64,000 bases of DNA from assembly GCF_014212495.1 (NCBI RefSeq), contig NZ_JACKZC010000002.1, forward strand, positions 434,001-498,000, given 5' to 3'. Under the pieces are notes generated by a model, which was not told the DNA's origin, did no database searches, and saw nothing but the letters and a program-made list of their open reading frames with translations. Origin of the DNA: Pontibacter sp. Tf4 (GTDB lineage Bacteria; Bacteroidota; Bacteroidia; Cytophagales; Hymenobacteraceae). Shown piece after piece: positions 63,911 to 64,000 of this stretch (position 1 is the stretch's first letter; each line of letters starts with the position of its first letter). The position numbers and the translations under genes were made by a program.

Positions 63911-64000
63911 TTAAACTTCCGGTATGGTACTTTCGGAACCACTTGCCCTGAACTGAAGTGGCGTAGTACCTGTCAGGCGCCTGAAGAACCGCACAAAATA
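63911..64000 (-). CDS. AraC-family transcriptional regulator (partial, C-terminal end only)
   Basis: The frame from the window edge to TAA at 63911-63913 reads YFVRFFRRLTGTTPLQFR and 11 further residues; the FxRxFRRxxGxTPxxFR pattern is the second helix-turn-helix of AraC regulators. The rest lies outside the window. It may regulate the adjacent exporter; this is inference from position. Confidence 0.75.
   Translation of the reverse strand, partial: YFVRFFRRLTGTTPLQFRASGSESTIPEV

Overview
The window reads as chromosomal DNA of an aerobic Bacteroidota bacterium, most likely Cytophagales/Hymenobacteraceae and perhaps Pontibacter-like; the genus is a guess. The signs are a fused CcoN-CcoO cbb3 oxidase subunit, an S46 dipeptidyl-peptidase of the DPP11 type, DUF5686 and 'outer membrane beta-barrel family' receptors, the Bacteroidota form of AddA/AddB, and several TAnnTTTG -7 promoter boxes. 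No rRNA, tRNA, CRISPR array, transposase or prophage was recognised. The most visible feature is a short palindrome, CTATAG, usually extended to AACTATAGTT, scattered through intergenic DNA and inside genes.

Region 1-8.7 kb (all minus strand) is a respiratory block: ccoI, ccoS, ccoNO, ccoQ, ccoP, ccoG, with a Crp/Fnr regulator just upstream. Three of its promoters carry the same pair of palindromes, ATGAC-N4-GTCAT-like and TGAT-N4-RTCA-like, with centres exactly 22 bp apart. 8.7-12.2 kb adds a small HTH regulator, an AT-rich spacer with two perfect DnaA boxes, a blue-copper lipoprotein and an L,D-transpeptidase.

12.4-38.1 kb is a mixed housekeeping region: M1 aminopeptidase, stress proteins, a cyanophycinase facing an isoaspartyl peptidase, a DUF3127 protein with an SSB-like C-terminal tip, PhoH, DPP11, a proline iminopeptidase-like hydrolase, a DEAD-box helicase, a dienoyl-CoA-reductase-like SDR, flavoproteins, and a secreted NucA-type nuclease facing a gene for a NuiA-type inhibitor.

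38.15-39.35 kb is an AT-rich island of two small minus-strand genes, each bounded by attC-like hairpin sites. In both, the first bases of the unit are complementary to the unit's own terminal half-site, as in integron gene cassettes. No integrase is in the window.

39.7-64 kb holds a CsdA-like RNA helicase with an RG-rich tail, an unknown 179-aa protein behind a long AT-rich leader, addA and addB separated by a nested inverted-repeat element and a VOC-family gene, a TonB-like protein, a FUSC-type membrane protein, a beta-CASP nuclease, an Xre-RES toxin-antitoxin pair, a TPR protein, an OmpA-family lipoprotein, a repeat-rich 0.8-kb spacer, a large TonB-dependent-receptor-like protein, a DUF5694 protein, a drug/metabolite exporter and the end of an AraC-family gene.
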